Under the pieces are notes generated by a model that made no database searches, was not told where the DNA came from, and saw only the letters and a list, made by a program, of their open reading frames with translations. 64,000 nucleotides of DNA, taken from assembly GCF_001465545.3 (NCBI RefSeq), contig NZ_CP013480.3:4340001-4404000 (forward strand), given 5' to 3'. Both the position numbers and the translations under genes were made by a program. Positions 37,011 through 45,672 of this stretch are shown here, one piece after another. The stretch's first letter is position 1, and each line of letters opens with the position of its first letter. Source of the DNA: Pandoraea norimbergensis (GTDB taxonomy: Bacteria > Pseudomonadota > Gammaproteobacteria > Burkholderiales > Burkholderiaceae).

Positions 37011-37495
37011 GTCTGAGATTCCTTCTGAGTGGGCTCGGGAGCGATATTGGCGAGGGCACGCAGCATGCCGAGGCAGGCGTCGGCGACCTCACGCCCCTTG
37101 TGACGAAGGTGCTCGTCAAAGAAGCCGTAATGCTCGTCGTGCGAGTGAAAGTGATGCGGCGTGAGCGACATCGAGAAAACGGGCACATCGGTGTCGAGTT
37201 GCACACGCATCAGGCCATCGACGACCGCCTGCGCCACAAACTCGTGACGGTAGATGCCGCCGTTGACGACCAGTGCCGCCCCGACGATGGCGTCGTACTG
37301 CCCGCTTTGCGCGAGGCGTCTCGCGAATAAGGGGATTTCGAAAGCACCCGGCACATCGAAATGGCGGACGCCATCGGCGGGCACACCCAGCTCTGCCATA
37401 CGCGTCAAAAACGCGTCGCGCGCGCCGTCGAGCAAATCGGCGTGCCAGCCCGCCTGCACGAAGGCGATGCGGGGAATATTCAGAGGATTCGTCAT
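37007..37495 (-). CDS. ribH: 6,7-dimethyl-8-ribityllumazine synthase, type II (RibH2)
   Basis: A 162-residue enzyme making the lumazine precursor of riboflavin. VFSMSLTPHHFHSHDEHYGFF, here quoted from two adjoining segments, is the histidine-rich signature of the type II decameric synthases of Brucella and rhizobia rather than the common icosahedral RibH. The N-terminal part has AFVQAGWHADLLDGARD. The start giving MTNPLNIPRI is preferred although its Shine-Dalgarno is weak. It is coupled to an M20 hydrolase and lies in a cluster with an FMN-dependent monooxygenase and flavin reductase, so it may supply flavin for that pathway. A general riboflavin operon is not nearby. Confidence 0.9.
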   Translation of the reverse strand: MTNPLNIPRIAFVQAGWHADLLDGARDAFLTRMAELGVPADGVRHFDVPGAFEIPLFARRLAQSGQYDAIVGAALVVNGGIYRHEFVAQAVVDGLMRVQLDTDVPVFSMSLTPHHFHSHDEHYGFFDEHLRHKGREVADACLGMLRALANIAPEPTQKESQT

Positions 37496-37584
37496 AGCTT
37501 GTCTGTCACGCAAGACGCCCGTACCCGGCATGACCCGATGGCACAGGCGTCTCGCTCACTTCATTAGTGCGTCGTCAGTGCATG

Positions 37585-39060
37585 TCAGGACGCATCGGCC
37601 GACAGCCGCGCAGCGCCTGCCGTGCGACGCGTGAGCAACGTCACGACCACCAGCGTGATCACGTTGAACACCAGTGCGACGATGCCGACGTTGAGGTCCT
37701 TGAGCGCGTCCGGGAAGAACGGGAACAGCGCAGCCACCGACTTCTTGGTGATCGACACCCATGCCACCGTCGACACACCGACGATGATGCTGGCGAACGC
37801 CGCCGGACGCGTCACGAGATGCTTACCGATCAGGCTGGCGAGCAACACCGGGAACAACTGCGTCACCAACGCATAGGCCATCAGTAACAGCGCGACGATG
37901 GTCTGCCCGCCGTTCAGCGTGAACAGCACCGCCAGCGCCATCACGACCGGTGCGAGCCACTTCGCCAAGCGGGCCACATCCGCATCGGTGGCTTTCGGCC
38001 GCAGGGGGCGATACACGTTGTTCGCGAGCAGCGTGGCGGAGGTCATCAGAATCATCGATCCCGGCACCAGCGCCGTCAGAATCCCGGCCGCACCGATCAC
38101 GCCGACGAACCACGGATCGAACGTCTTGAGCGACACCTTGAACAGCGCCAGATCGATATCACCGCCCGTCAGGCCCGGCACCGCGAGTACTGCCGAGAAG
38201 CCCACGAACAGGATGAACAGCAGCATCAACTGGTAGATCGGCAGCACGAAGGCGTTACGGCGCAGCACTTCCTCGCGCTTGGCCGTGTACGTCGCCATGA
38301 ACATGTGCGGCCACATGTAGAAGCCCAGCGTCGACAGAATCACCGTGGAAACCATCCACACGGGGCTCTCGCCGACATCGCGCAGTGCCAAGAAGCCGGG
38401 CTTCGCCTTTTCGATAGCCGCGAACATGTCGCCCACCCCACCGTAGTAGTGGTACGGCAGATAGAGACCAAGGAACACGGCGACGAACATGACGAGCGCG
38501 TCCTTGACGACGGACGTCCATGCCGAGCCGTGCACACCGGACAGTGCGACATACACCGCCACCACGACGGCGCCGATCAGCACGCCCTGATTCGAGGAGA
38601 TGGCCGAGTACGACGACACGCTGACGATGATGCCCAGCCCCTTGAGTTGGAGCACGAGGTACGGCACGAGCGCCGCAAAGCCGACGATGGCGACCAGCAC
38701 GCCCAGCACCGGGCTGTCGTACTTCGACGCGAAGAAGTCAGGCTGCGAAATCAGCCGGCGCTCCTTGGCATAGCGCCAGATCGGCGGCAGCAGAAAGTAC
38801 GACAGAATGAACGGCAGGCTGCCGTAGCCGAGCAGGTAGTACGCGCCTGCGCCGTGCCCGTAGGCATAGCCGCTGCCGCCGAGGAATACGAACGTCGTAT
38901 AGATTTCGCCCGCCATCAGCAGGAACACGATGGCTGCGCCGAAGCCGCGTCCGCCGACGGTCCACTGCTCCAGACTCATGTCCTTGCCGCGACGCGCCCG
39001 GATACCGAGGAACAGCGCCAGCGCGACCGCCAGAAAAATAAAGATCAATGCGCTATTCAT
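37585..39060 (-). CDS. Sodium:solute symporter (SSS) family transporter
   Basis: A 491-residue multi-pass permease starting MNSALIFIFLAVALALFLGI, with GRGFGAAIVFLLMAGEIYTT near residue 40 and about 13 hydrophobic segments. It is clearly a different paralog from the symporter at 33916 (low local identity by eye), but has the same arrangement: it begins two bases after a DUF3311 stop. It is co-directional with the aldehyde dehydrogenase upstream and the lumazine synthase downstream. Confidence 0.92.
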   Translation of the reverse strand: MNSALIFIFLAVALALFLGIRARRGKDMSLEQWTVGGRGFGAAIVFLLMAGEIYTTFVFLGGSGYAYGHGAGAYYLLGYGSLPFILSYFLLPPIWRYAKERRLISQPDFFASKYDSPVLGVLVAIVGFAALVPYLVLQLKGLGIIVSVSSYSAISSNQGVLIGAVVVAVYVALSGVHGSAWTSVVKDALVMFVAVFLGLYLPYHYYGGVGDMFAAIEKAKPGFLALRDVGESPVWMVSTVILSTLGFYMWPHMFMATYTAKREEVLRRNAFVLPIYQLMLLFILFVGFSAVLAVPGLTGGDIDLALFKVSLKTFDPWFVGVIGAAGILTALVPGSMILMTSATLLANNVYRPLRPKATDADVARLAKWLAPVVMALAVLFTLNGGQTIVALLLMAYALVTQLFPVLLASLIGKHLVTRPAAFASIIVGVSTVAWVSITKKSVAALFPFFPDALKDLNVGIVALVFNVITLVVVTLLTRRTAGAARLSADAS

Positions 39061-39062
39061 GC

Positions 39063-39278
39063 TCAGGCTCCTTCGCCACCGTGATCGGACGACGCGAGTC
39101 GCGCCTGATCGGCATAGAAAATGATGGCCATCACAATCGACGTGAGCACGAGCGCCCCTGCCAGCCATGCCAGCAGAAACGGCATGCCGAGTACGTACGG
39201 CGTGACGCGATTGACGAAAAACGGACCTACCAGAACTGCCAATACAGGTAGGAGTGCTAATAGATATATGGACCGCAT
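39063..39278 (-). CDS. DUF3311 small membrane protein, companion of the second SSS transporter
   Basis: A 71-residue protein starting MRSIYLLALLPVLAVLVGPF, with two hydrophobic helices (about 4-22 and 30-55) and a charged tail ending HGGEGA. The chosen ATG has GGAG six bases upstream; another ATG two codons earlier and a much longer in-frame extension are less likely. It is larger than its counterpart at 35410 and directly precedes its own symporter gene. Confidence 0.82.
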   Translation of the reverse strand: MRSIYLLALLPVLAVLVGPFFVNRVTPYVLGMPFLLAWLAGALVLTSIVMAIIFYADQARLASSDHGGEGA

Positions 39279-39412
39279 GCACATCTCCAGGTTGTTCCCG
39301 TTTGCTTGTCGTGCCGAACGGCGGATCACAAAAGTGATCGTCGCCGTGCGGCGCTTCACGAATGCGGCGAAGCGTGTCCCGTACGATTCCCCGCGTCGGA
39401 GCCGTCGTCGGG

Positions 39413-40846
39413 TTACGCCGGTTCCATCAGGTGAGAGATGCTCTTGACGTGCGTGTAGCACTCAAGCCCCTCGGTGCCGCCCTCTCTGCCGTAGCCGCTG
39501 TCTTTCACGCCGCCAAACGGGGTTTCGGAGACGGCCGAGACCAGATGATTGATCGCGAGGTTGCCGACTTCGAGTTCGTCGCCCAACCGGTACGCGTTGG
39601 CCGCCGAGCGCGTGAAGGCATAGCCTGCGAGGCCGTACGGCACTTCGTTGGCGCGTGCGATGGCGTCGTCCAGACTATCGACCGGCACGATGAGCGAGAG
39701 CGGGCCGAACGGTTCTTCAAGCATGGCGCGCGCATCGGCCGGCACATCGGCCAGTGCCGTGAACGGGAATACGTAGCCCGGGCCGTCGTTGCGCTCGCCG
39801 CCGCAGACCACACGGGCACCGCGCGCGACGGCATCGTCGACCAGTGAGTGCAGTGCGTCCAGACGACGTTGATTCACGACGGGGCCGATATCGCTCGACG
39901 ACTCCAACGCGTGGCCCGCACGAATGGCGCCGCCTTGACGCGCAAAGGCATTCACGAAGGCGTCGTAGACGTTGCGATGCACGAAGAAGCGCGTGGGGGC
40001 CACGCAGACCTGCCCGGCGTTGTTGAGTTTGCCTTTGACGCAGGCGAGCGCCGCCGCTTCGGGATCGGCGTCGTCGCACACGATGACCGGCGCATGGCCG
40101 CCCAATTCCAGAATGGCCGGCTTCATGGCCTTGGCCGCGAGACCCGCGAGATGCTTGCCGACCGGCGTCGAACCGGTGAACGTGATGCCGCGCACGACCG
40201 GGCTCGCGATCAGGTGCGACGAGATCATCGCCGGATCACCGAATACGAGATTGAACACACCATCCGGCAAGCCAGCATCCTGAAACGCCTGCGCCATCAG
40301 CACGGCACCGGCGGGAGTTTCCTCTGCCGCCTTGAGAATGATCGAACAACCGGCGGCGAGCGCACCACCGACCTTGCGGGCCGGTGAGCTCATCGGGAAG
40401 TTCCACGGGGTGAACGCCGCGATCACGCCGACGGGTTCGCGCACCACCGTGTGACGCATGCCCGGCTCGGCGGGAATCACGCGGCCGTAAAGGCGCTTGC
40501 CTTCATTGGCATCCCACGTCATCAGATCGCAGCCGCGCAGCACTTCGGCCCGTGCCTGTGCCAGCGTCTTGCCCTGCTCCAGCGAGATCGCGAAGGCGAT
40601 GCTCTCAACACGCTCCTTGAGCAACGCGATGGCGCGCAGCATGATCTCGGTGCGTTGGGCGGGCGACATGCGCCGCCAGACGCGGAAACCCTTGTCGGCG
40701 GCCGACAGCGCGTCGTCGAGGTCGGCGGGCGTCGCCGTCGGCACCATGCCGATCGTCGTGCCCTCCGAAGGGTTCGTCACGGGCTGGCCGGGCGCGCTGC
40801 GCCACAGACCACCGATCAGCATCTTGATGTCAGGGTAGGAATACAT
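39413..40846 (-). CDS. NAD(P)-dependent aldehyde dehydrogenase, succinate-semialdehyde dehydrogenase type
   Basis: A 477-residue soluble enzyme oxidising an aldehyde to the acid. The catalytic cysteine lies in NNAGQVCVAPTRFFVHRN and the general base glutamate in LELGGHAPVIVCDD. FTPWNFPMSSPARKVGGALA and FTGSTPVGKHLAG are conserved cofactor-binding segments. The family resemblance is to GabD-like dehydrogenases. In this cluster it may remove the aldehyde released when the flavin monooxygenase cleaves a C-N bond. Confidence 0.9.
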   Translation of the reverse strand: MYSYPDIKMLIGGLWRSAPGQPVTNPSEGTTIGMVPTATPADLDDALSAADKGFRVWRRMSPAQRTEIMLRAIALLKERVESIAFAISLEQGKTLAQARAEVLRGCDLMTWDANEGKRLYGRVIPAEPGMRHTVVREPVGVIAAFTPWNFPMSSPARKVGGALAAGCSIILKAAEETPAGAVLMAQAFQDAGLPDGVFNLVFGDPAMISSHLIASPVVRGITFTGSTPVGKHLAGLAAKAMKPAILELGGHAPVIVCDDADPEAAALACVKGKLNNAGQVCVAPTRFFVHRNVYDAFVNAFARQGGAIRAGHALESSSDIGPVVNQRRLDALHSLVDDAVARGARVVCGGERNDGPGYVFPFTALADVPADARAMLEEPFGPLSLIVPVDSLDDAIARANEVPYGLAGYAFTRSAANAYRLGDELEVGNLAINHLVSAVSETPFGGVKDSGYGREGGTEGLECYTHVKSISHLMEPA

Positions 40847-40894
40847 TTCAACGTCTCGAAAACAGGAAGGAGAGAACGAAAGAAGACGAATGCG

Positions 40895-42133
40895 CTATCG
40901 CTTGCCGCCCGCCATACGGCGCGATGCGGGGTGCTGGCGCAACCGCCACATCGCCACGCAGCCGAGTACCGGACCGATCGCCAGCATGCCCATGCCGCCC
41001 GCCCAGCCGAGATGGGACACGACGACGGGAACCAGCCGGATGCTGGCGAGCGTGAGCAGGAACCCGGCGCATGTTTGCGCGGTGAGCAACGTGCCGACCG
41101 AGGTCGGGTCTGCCAGCTCGGCCACGGCCGCCGAGAACTGCGCCGAATCTGCGATCACCGAGAAGCCCCACACGAACGCCACGCCCACGACGATCGCCAG
41201 CGGCGCACCCGGCAGCCAGCCGATGAGCGCTGCGCACGTCGCGCTGATCGCCATCGCGCCAATCGTGACGAGCGTTCGGCCGATGCGGTCGGCGAGCAGC
41301 CCCCCGGCCCACGCACCGACCGCACCGAACGCAATCACCGCAAAGGTCAGCACTTCCGCCTTCTCGTGAAAATCGGCAACACCATGCAAATGCAGCGTGT
41401 ATTGCAGGAACAGCCCCAGCCAAGCCCACATGGCGTACAACTCCCACATGTGGCCGAGATACCCCAGATTTGCCAACCGCACGGCGGGATCGCGCCACGC
41501 TTGCGTCACCTTCGAGAAGTCGACACGCGACGCGCGCTTGATGTTCGGACCGATGTTGGCGAACACGATCGCCACGCCCGAGATCACCGCCAGCATCGCC
41601 GCGACCAGATAGACCCAGCGCCAGTCGAGGTCCTGCCAGCCCCCGATCAGATGGGGGCTCGCCGAGCCCAGCGTGAGCGCCGCCACCAGCAAGCCGATCA
41701 GCAGGCCAAGGTCGGCTTTCGCCCACGTGGCGACGAGCCGGATACCCACCGGATACACGCCTGCCATACATACGCCGGTGAGCAGGCGCAGTGCGATGAC
41801 CAGCGGGCCGGTCGGTGGCAGCACCGCCAGCGCACCGGTCGTGATTGCCGCCATCAGGGCCGACGCGGCGAAGATCTTGCGCAGGTCGTACCGGTCCGGC
41901 AGCGCCAGCGTCGCCGACACGACAGTGCCAATGACAAAGCCAAGCTGCACGGCGCCCGTGAGCATCGCCTCGTCGCCCGACGCAATCGCCTGCGTTCGCT
42001 TGATAAGCGCGACGGCAGTCGTCGACGAGAACCAGACGCCCATCGCCGCCACCTGTGCCAGCAGCACGATCGCCAGCGATGCGAGTCTGCCGCGTGGTGC
42101 GCGGTGGTGGCGGGCGGTGCTCATTGAGTCCAT
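40895..42133 (-). CDS. MFS transporter
   Basis: A 412-residue permease with about 12 membrane segments. A hydrophilic N-terminus is followed by LAQVAAMGVWFSSTTAVALI. The loop after segment 2 has LPDRYDLRKIF rather than the canonical GxLaDRxGrk, while the second-half equivalent GGLLADRIGRT is typical. It lies between the flavin reductase (13 bases) and aldehyde dehydrogenase (48 bases), so it is part of the same transcript. Substrate unknown; the cluster thus carries three candidate transporters. Confidence 0.87.
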   Translation of the reverse strand: MDSMSTARHHRAPRGRLASLAIVLLAQVAAMGVWFSSTTAVALIKRTQAIASGDEAMLTGAVQLGFVIGTVVSATLALPDRYDLRKIFAASALMAAITTGALAVLPPTGPLVIALRLLTGVCMAGVYPVGIRLVATWAKADLGLLIGLLVAALTLGSASPHLIGGWQDLDWRWVYLVAAMLAVISGVAIVFANIGPNIKRASRVDFSKVTQAWRDPAVRLANLGYLGHMWELYAMWAWLGLFLQYTLHLHGVADFHEKAEVLTFAVIAFGAVGAWAGGLLADRIGRTLVTIGAMAISATCAALIGWLPGAPLAIVVGVAFVWGFSVIADSAQFSAAVAELADPTSVGTLLTAQTCAGFLLTLASIRLVPVVVSHLGWAGGMGMLAIGPVLGCVAMWRLRQHPASRRMAGGKR

Positions 42134-42146
42134 GACGCGTCCGTCC

Positions 42147-42662
42147 TCACGCGCTCGCCGACTGCGCGACCATACCCACGCGGTGGAAACCTCGTGCGAA
42201 GTAGATCAGTCCGTCGAGCGCGCTGGTGGAGCGGGCCGCTTTCACTTCACAGAAGAAAACCGTATGCGTGCCCACTTCCGTGACCGATGCCACCTCGCAA
42301 TCGAGCACGCTGACGGCGCCGCGCAACGCGGGCGCGCCGGTCTCCATCGTGTCCCAATCGCCGCTGGCAAAGCGGGTTTCGATGGAGAGGTCTTTGCTGG
42401 CGAACTGCATGGCGATATCGCGTTGATCGGCCGAGAGCACGTTCACGCACAAACGGGCGTTCTCGCGCATGACGGCGTTGTTACGGCTCGCCCGGTTGAT
42501 GCACACGAGCAGCGTGGGCGGATCGTCGGTGACGGCGCACACGGCCGACGCCGTGCAGCCGGCGAGACCGCCGGGGCCGTCGGTGGTAATGACGTTGACG
42601 GCAGCGCCCAGCCCCGCCATCGCTTCGCGGAAGATCGATTTATCCACCGTGCTCTTGTCCAT
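42147..42662 (-). CDS. NAD(P)H:flavin reductase (HpaC/RutF-like), partner of the LLM monooxygenase
   Basis: A 171-residue FMN-binding split-barrel protein starting MDKSTVDKSIFREAMAGLG. FVMS-type features include NVITTDGPGGLAGCTASAV, PPTLLVCINRASRNN and the C-terminal GDWDTMETGAPALRGA segment. It would supply reduced FMN to the monooxygenase encoded 46 bases upstream. The longer frame extending to 42809 shadows the monooxygenase gene. Confidence 0.9.
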   Translation of the reverse strand: MDKSTVDKSIFREAMAGLGAAVNVITTDGPGGLAGCTASAVCAVTDDPPTLLVCINRASRNNAVMRENARLCVNVLSADQRDIAMQFASKDLSIETRFASGDWDTMETGAPALRGAVSVLDCEVASVTEVGTHTVFFCEVKAARSTSALDGLIYFARGFHRVGMVAQSASA

Positions 42663-42708
42663 GTCGTTTTCCTCGTTCACAACGTGACGGTTGCGATTCA
42701 CGGCGGGC

Positions 42709-44085
42709 TTACTTCGTGCCCGTGTTGTTGCCCGAGCGGTATTGCGCGGCGCTGTGCGACGGCGGCAGACGGTCGTGGCCGAAAAGCTTCTTGCGATAGG
42801 TGCCTTCACCGTACGAGGTCTTGTACGCGCCGCGCTCCTGCAACAGCGGCACCACGAGATCGATCACGTCTTCGAAGCACTCCGGCACAACGGTGCGCGA
42901 CAGGTTGAAGCCGTCGATGCCGGTAGCTTCGCTCCACGACATCATCTGGTCGGCAATGCTCTGTGCGGAACCGACCCACGGCGTCTGGCGGCTGCCCAGC
43001 ACCATCTGTTCGAGCAGCTTGCGGCGCGTCCACTGCGGACCGGCTGCACGCGTCATGGCCGTGACGTTCGACACAATGGCCTGACTCTTGCCGGTGTCGA
43101 TCGGCTCGTCGATGTCGTACTTGGCGAAGTCGATGCCGAGCGACGCTGCCGCATGCGCGAGTGCCCCCTCGGAGCTCACGTAACGACGATACTCTTCGAA
43201 CTTCTCTTTTGCCTCGGCATCGGTACGGCCGACGATGGGCGTGGCACCCATGAAGACCTTGACGTCTTCGCCATTGCGGCCGTGCGCCACGGCTTGTGCG
43301 CGGATCGTGTCGACGATCTCCTTCACGCCGTCCATCTTCTGACCGTTCACGAAGACGCACTCGGCGTGCGTGGCAGCGAACTGGCAGCCGCGCGGGGACG
43401 AGCCGGCCTGATAGAGCACGGGCGTGCGTTGTGGCGACGGTGCGCTCAGATGCATAGCATCGACCTTGTACTGCTTGCCATGGTGATGAATGACCCGCAC
43501 CTTCGACGGGTCGGCGTACACGCCGCCCGCACGGTCGGCCACCACGGCATCGTCGTCCCAACTGCCTTCCCAGAGCTTGTAGACGAGCGACATGTATTCG
43601 TCGGCGAGGTCGTAACGATCGTCGTGCGCGATCTGGCCTTCGATGCCGATGGCGCGCGCCGCGCTGTCGAGATAGCCCGTGACGATGTTCCAGCCGATGC
43701 GCCCGCCCGTCAGGTGATCGAGCGTGGACATGCGGCGCGCGAACAGGAACGGCTGCTCGTACGTGAGGTTGGCCGTGACGCCGAAGCCGAGGTGTTGCGT
43801 GGCCGCGGCCATCGCCGGGATGAGCATCAGCGGGTCGTTGACCGGCACTTGCACGGCATTGCGCAGTGCTGCGTCGGCGTTGCCGCCATACACGTCGTAC
43901 ACGCCGACCACATCCGCGAAGAACATGCCGTCGAAGAGCCCCTTCTCCAGCTTCTTCGCGTAGTCCACCCAGTACTGAAGCTCGCCGTAGCGCGTGGATT
44001 GATCGCGGGGATGCGTCCAGAGACCTTGCTGAATATGACCCACGCAGTTCATCTCGAAAGCGTTCAGCCGAATTTCACGGGGCAT
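42709..44085 (-). CDS. FMN-dependent luciferase-like monooxygenase, NtaA/SnaA/DszA family
   Basis: A 458-residue two-component oxygenase using FMNH2 and O2. Family features are MNCVGHIQQGLWTHPRDQS, EKGLFDGMFFADVVGVYD, RRMSTLDHLTGGRIGWNIVT and VLYQAGSSPRG. Characterised relatives oxidise nitrilotriacetate, EDTA, dibenzothiophene sulfone and dimethyl sulfide, usually cleaving C-N or C-S bonds. It is the first gene of a ten-gene minus-strand block and lies divergent to an XRE-cupin regulator. The substrate cannot be named; amide hydrolase and semialdehyde dehydrogenase neighbours favour a C-N compound. Confidence 0.92.
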   Translation of the reverse strand: MPREIRLNAFEMNCVGHIQQGLWTHPRDQSTRYGELQYWVDYAKKLEKGLFDGMFFADVVGVYDVYGGNADAALRNAVQVPVNDPLMLIPAMAAATQHLGFGVTANLTYEQPFLFARRMSTLDHLTGGRIGWNIVTGYLDSAARAIGIEGQIAHDDRYDLADEYMSLVYKLWEGSWDDDAVVADRAGGVYADPSKVRVIHHHGKQYKVDAMHLSAPSPQRTPVLYQAGSSPRGCQFAATHAECVFVNGQKMDGVKEIVDTIRAQAVAHGRNGEDVKVFMGATPIVGRTDAEAKEKFEEYRRYVSSEGALAHAAASLGIDFAKYDIDEPIDTGKSQAIVSNVTAMTRAAGPQWTRRKLLEQMVLGSRQTPWVGSAQSIADQMMSWSEATGIDGFNLSRTVVPECFEDVIDLVVPLLQERGAYKTSYGEGTYRKKLFGHDRLPPSHSAAQYRSGNNTGTK

Positions 44086-44151
44086 GTTGACTCCTTGTCT
44101 GCAACAAATTTGAAAGCGGAATCGACGGCTGTCGAATCGTCGTTGCCGTTT

Positions 44152-44179
44152 ACTATAGTAGACGTTTGACTACGATCAA
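44152..44179 (-). promoter_or_regulatory. Putative promoter of the monooxygenase cluster with an inverted repeat as its spacer
   Basis: Read on the minus strand, TTGATC (44174-44179) and TATAGT (44152-44157) are separated by 16 bases. Those 16 bases (44158-44173) are exactly GTAG-N8-CTAC, an inverted repeat well placed for a repressor. The -10 region also lies in the palindrome TACTATAGTA (44151-44160). The divergent XRE-cupin gene is the obvious candidate regulator. Confidence 0.5.
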
Positions 44180-44297
44180 AAATGTTTCAGATGGGGGTTA
44201 ACACGGAGTTCGGGCGGGAGAAGGCGTCGTATTTCGATGGGTTTGTGCGAGAGTCGACTTGTATAATTTCGCAACTCGACACCTTTGGAATCACAGC

Positions 44298-44864
44298 ATG
44301 ACGCCCCCGATGGCCGATCCGACGCCGGCGATTTCGCATCGCATCCGAATCGAACGCGAGTCTCGCGGCTGGTCGCTGGGCGACCTTGCCGAGCGCTCCG
44401 GCGTGTCGAAAGCGATGATCAGCAAGATCGAGCGAGGCGCGGCCTCGCCGACCGCCACGTTGCTGGGGCGCCTGTCAGGCGCGTTCGGCCTGCAACTGTC
44501 CATGCTGCTATCGCTCGCAGAACAGTCCGGCGAGCGGTTGAGCCGCGCCGACGAGCAACTCGTCTGGCAAGACCCGGAGACGGGCTACCTGCGCCGCGCG
44601 GTGTCGCCGCGCAATGGCGGCATGCTGGAACTGCTGGAGGTCACGCTGCCACCGGGTGTGAATGTGTCGTATCCGTCATCGGCGTTCACGTTCCAGCATC
44701 AGCAGATCTGGGTGCAGCAAGGCACGTTGATGTTCGACGAGGGTGAGTTGACTTATGAACTGAAGGCGGGCGACTGTCTTCAACTGGGACCGCCCGCGCC
44801 TTGCACGTTCCGCAATCCGGGCAAGCAGCCTTGTGTTTATGTTGTGGCGTTGGTGCGGCGATAA
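44298..44864 (+). CDS. XRE-family regulator with C-terminal cupin domain
   Basis: A 188-residue regulator. The N-terminal helix-turn-helix (about 12-65) has ESRGWSLGDLAERSGVSKAMI and SKIERGAASPTATLLGRLS. The C-terminal cupin barrel (about 100-185) would sense a small ligand, with FTFQHQQIWVQQGTLMFDEG and LKAGDCLQLGPP as conserved strands. The ATG at 44298 is preferred. A TTG at 44259 would extend the protein, but it sits immediately beside TATAAT (44262-44267), a likely -10 box. It is divergent from the monooxygenase cluster and 43 bases ahead of a racemase gene. Confidence 0.88.
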   Translation: MTPPMADPTPAISHRIRIERESRGWSLGDLAERSGVSKAMISKIERGAASPTATLLGRLSGAFGLQLSMLLSLAEQSGERLSRADEQLVWQDPETGYLRRAVSPRNGGMLELLEVTLPPGVNVSYPSSAFTFQHQQIWVQQGTLMFDEGELTYELKAGDCLQLGPPAPCTFRNPGKQPCVYVVALVRR

Positions 44865-44907
44865 GTTGATCGGCCCATTTGTCTAGCCCAGTGCAGAAGG
44901 AGTTTTC

Positions 44908-45606
44908 ATGCGCACCATCGGCCTTATCGGCGGTATGAGCTGGCAGTCCAGCGCCGAGTACTACCGCATCATCAACGAAGCCGTTCAGACCCGGCTCGGG
45001 CCGTTGCGCTCGGCCGAGATGCTGATGTTCAGCGTCGATTTCGGTCCGATCGAGCGCGCCCAGCACGAAGGACGTTGGGACGATGCCGGTGTGTTGCTGC
45101 AACAAGCGGCGAAGCGCCTTGAAGCGGGCGGTGCCGAGTGTGTGGTGCTTTGCACGAACACGATGCACAAGCTTGCGGGTTTTATCGAGGATGCGGTATC
45201 CATCCCGCTGCTGCACGTCGCCGACCCGGTTGGTGACGCTGCCAAAGCACGCGGCATCACCTGTGTCGGACTGCTGGGGACGGCATTCACGATGGAGCAG
45301 GACTTCATCAAGTCGCGGCTGCGTGAGAAGTTCGGTCTCGACGTGCTCGTCCCGGATGCCGACGATCGTGAAGTGGTCCATCGCGTGATCTACGACGAGC
45401 TTTGCGTCGGCGTCGTCAAAGACGCGTCGCGTGCCGCGTATCAGGACGTCATGGCACGACTGGCTTCACGCGGCGCGCAAGCCATCGTCCTCGGCTGCAC
45501 CGAAATCTCGCTGCTGGTGAAGCCAGAGGACAACGAATTGCTGCTGCTCGATACGACCGCGCTGCACGCCAAGGCGGCGGTGGAATTTGCGCTGGCAACA
45601 AGCTGA
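44908..45606 (+). CDS. Aspartate/glutamate racemase family protein (YgeA/RacX-like)
   Basis: A 232-residue cofactor-independent racemase. It starts MRTIGLIGGMSWQSSAEYY after a clear AGAAGGAG. Both active-site cysteines are present, in VVLCTNTMHKL (about residue 84) and LGCTEISLL (about 196), and GLLGTAFTMEQDF is conserved. Such enzymes invert aspartate, glutamate or several other amino acids. It is probably co-transcribed with the XRE-cupin regulator and ends at a strong hairpin terminator. Confidence 0.9.
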   Translation: MRTIGLIGGMSWQSSAEYYRIINEAVQTRLGPLRSAEMLMFSVDFGPIERAQHEGRWDDAGVLLQQAAKRLEAGGAECVVLCTNTMHKLAGFIEDAVSIPLLHVADPVGDAAKARGITCVGLLGTAFTMEQDFIKSRLREKFGLDVLVPDADDREVVHRVIYDELCVGVVKDASRAAYQDVMARLASRGAQAIVLGCTEISLLVKPEDNELLLLDTTALHAKAAVEFALATS

Positions 45607-45619
45607 CTCGTGAGTCGAG

Positions 45620-45647
45620 GTGTCGCGACCGCCAAGGGTCGCGACAC
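45620..45647. terminator. Strong bidirectional hairpin terminator
   Basis: GTGTCGCGACC (45620-45630) pairs perfectly over 11 bases with GGTCGCGACAC (45637-45647) around a 6-base loop. It sits between the convergent ends of the racemase gene and the small membrane protein gene, so it would serve both. No T-run follows. Confidence 0.72.
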
Positions 45648-45672
45648 TCCGGCAATGCCACGCAAAGGCCGT

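Noticed and set aside
40451..42127. A 558-codon plus-strand frame opposite the aldehyde dehydrogenase and MFS genes
   Set aside because: It has shadow-type composition and crosses the boundary of two well-supported genes.
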